A program made the translations under genes and the position numbers. Positions 5,647 to 5,845 of a stretch of DNA of 5,845 bases are shown piece after piece; within the stretch, counting starts at the first letter, position 1, and every line of letters begins with the position of its first letter. The notes under the pieces are model-generated. The model was not told the DNA's origin and searched no databases. It worked only from the letters and a program-made list of their open reading frames with translations. This stretch comes from Nitrospira sp. UBA6909 (GTDB lineage Bacteria; Nitrospirota; Nitrospiria; Nitrospirales; Nitrospiraceae): the NCBI GenBank assembly GCA_002451055.1, contig DKBD01000089.1, positions 1 to 5,845 on the forward strand, read 5' to 3'.

Positions 5647-5754
5647 ATGAATCGCCAGAAAAAACCCAACGTCCACGAACAAATTGGGGGTCGATCAAAT
5701 TGGGGGGTCGCGTCTTGTAATCAAACATCGTCTGGAGGGGATTACGACCTGTGA
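5647..5754 (+). CDS. Doubtful 35-residue ORF, possibly the start of a broken gene
   Basis: ATG at 5647 with GAAGG about 6 nt upstream, then 35 codons beginning MNRQKKPNVHEQIG. It lies 52 bp after the NmrA gene on the same strand. From codon 12 onwards the frame runs through the CAAATTGGGG direct repeat and the hairpin described separately, so the latter half is probably not native coding sequence. The simplest reading is a gene start truncated by repeat or mobile DNA; chance is also possible. No family is recognised. Confidence 0.25.
   Translation: MNRQKKPNVHEQIGGRSNWGVASCNQTSSGGDYDL
5680..5710. repeat. Tandem direct repeat CAAATTGGGG(G)GTCG
   Basis: Copy one is 5680-5693 (CAAATTGGGGGTCG) and copy two is 5696-5710 (the same with one extra G). 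They are offset by 16 bp and separated by AT. The two copies differ only in the length of the G run. Together with the hairpin that starts inside copy two, this looks like the edge of an interspersed repeat or mobile element. Confidence 0.6.
5706..5749. repeat. Imperfect hairpin, possibly REP-like or an IS200/RAYT-type end
   Basis: GTAATC (5717-5722) pairs with GATTAC (5740-5745) around a 17-nt loop. After a 7-nt bulge on the left side (5710-5716), GGTC (5706-5709) pairs with GACC (5746-5749). Bulged hairpins next to a GGGGTC-type tetranucleotide are typical of REP sequences and of ends processed by Y1 (HUH) transposases. No transposase gene is seen in the window, so this stays a suggestion. 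The remaining sequence to 5845 shows no recognisable gene: a minus-strand frame is open from the edge for about 80 codons, but it runs through the same repeats and has no family features. Confidence 0.35.
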
Positions 5755-5845
5755 CTAGTCCCGCAAGTCTGGCGCATGAACGGTTTTCGGCGGACCTCAG
5801 TGATGGAAGCCTGAATATAGACTCTGCAAAAAGAAACGGCCACTG

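Noticed and set aside
5595..5845. Minus-strand frame open from the right edge to about 5600
   Set aside because: Passes through the direct repeats and the hairpin, has no motif and no ribosome context; likely open by chance.

Overview
The window is a bacterial chromosomal segment of moderately high GC. It looks Gram-negative, because several proteins carry export signals or inner-membrane segments typical of such genomes. Gene content (LemA with a GIDE/BAM membrane protein, a ComEA-like helix-hairpin-helix protein, an AraC/NTF2-like/NmrA cassette) would fit Nitrospirota or a proteobacterium. I cannot fix the taxon from sequence alone.

The left half (1-2853) is read on the minus strand. From its upstream end it holds: a remnant of a nucleotidyltransferase gene (2635-2853) overlapping a small intact partner ORF (2457-2648), which together resemble an eroded AbiEii-type toxin/antitoxin pair; a 426-residue membrane protein with two N-terminal TFIIB-type zinc ribbons and a GIDE/BAM domain (1013-2293), with a sigma70-like promoter just upstream; a LemA family protein 41 bp further downstream (384-971), forming a two-gene unit that ends at a strong hairpin (256-294); and the 5' end of an exported ComEA-like protein cut by the window edge (1-161).

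A 374-bp stretch without a convincing gene (2854-3227) separates the two directions of transcription. It carries a cluster of palindromes next to the AraC-type gene.

The right half is read on the plus strand. An AraC-family regulator with a cupin-like N-terminus (3228-4025) is followed after 104 bp by a probably exported SgcJ/EcaC-like NTF2-fold protein (4130-4624). Only 19 bp later comes an NmrA-type NAD(P)-binding protein (4644-5594). Strong Shine-Dalgarno sites and tight spacing suggest the last two are cotranscribed, and the AraC protein is the obvious candidate regulator. Nested inverted repeats lie in the gap between the regulator and the pair.

The end of the window (5595-5845) holds a 35-codon ORF of doubtful reality, overlapped by a short direct repeat and an imperfect hairpin that look like debris of a repeat or mobile element. 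The parts most worth a second look are the zinc-ribbon/GIDE/LemA unit, the broken nucleotidyltransferase pair and the repeat structure at the right end.
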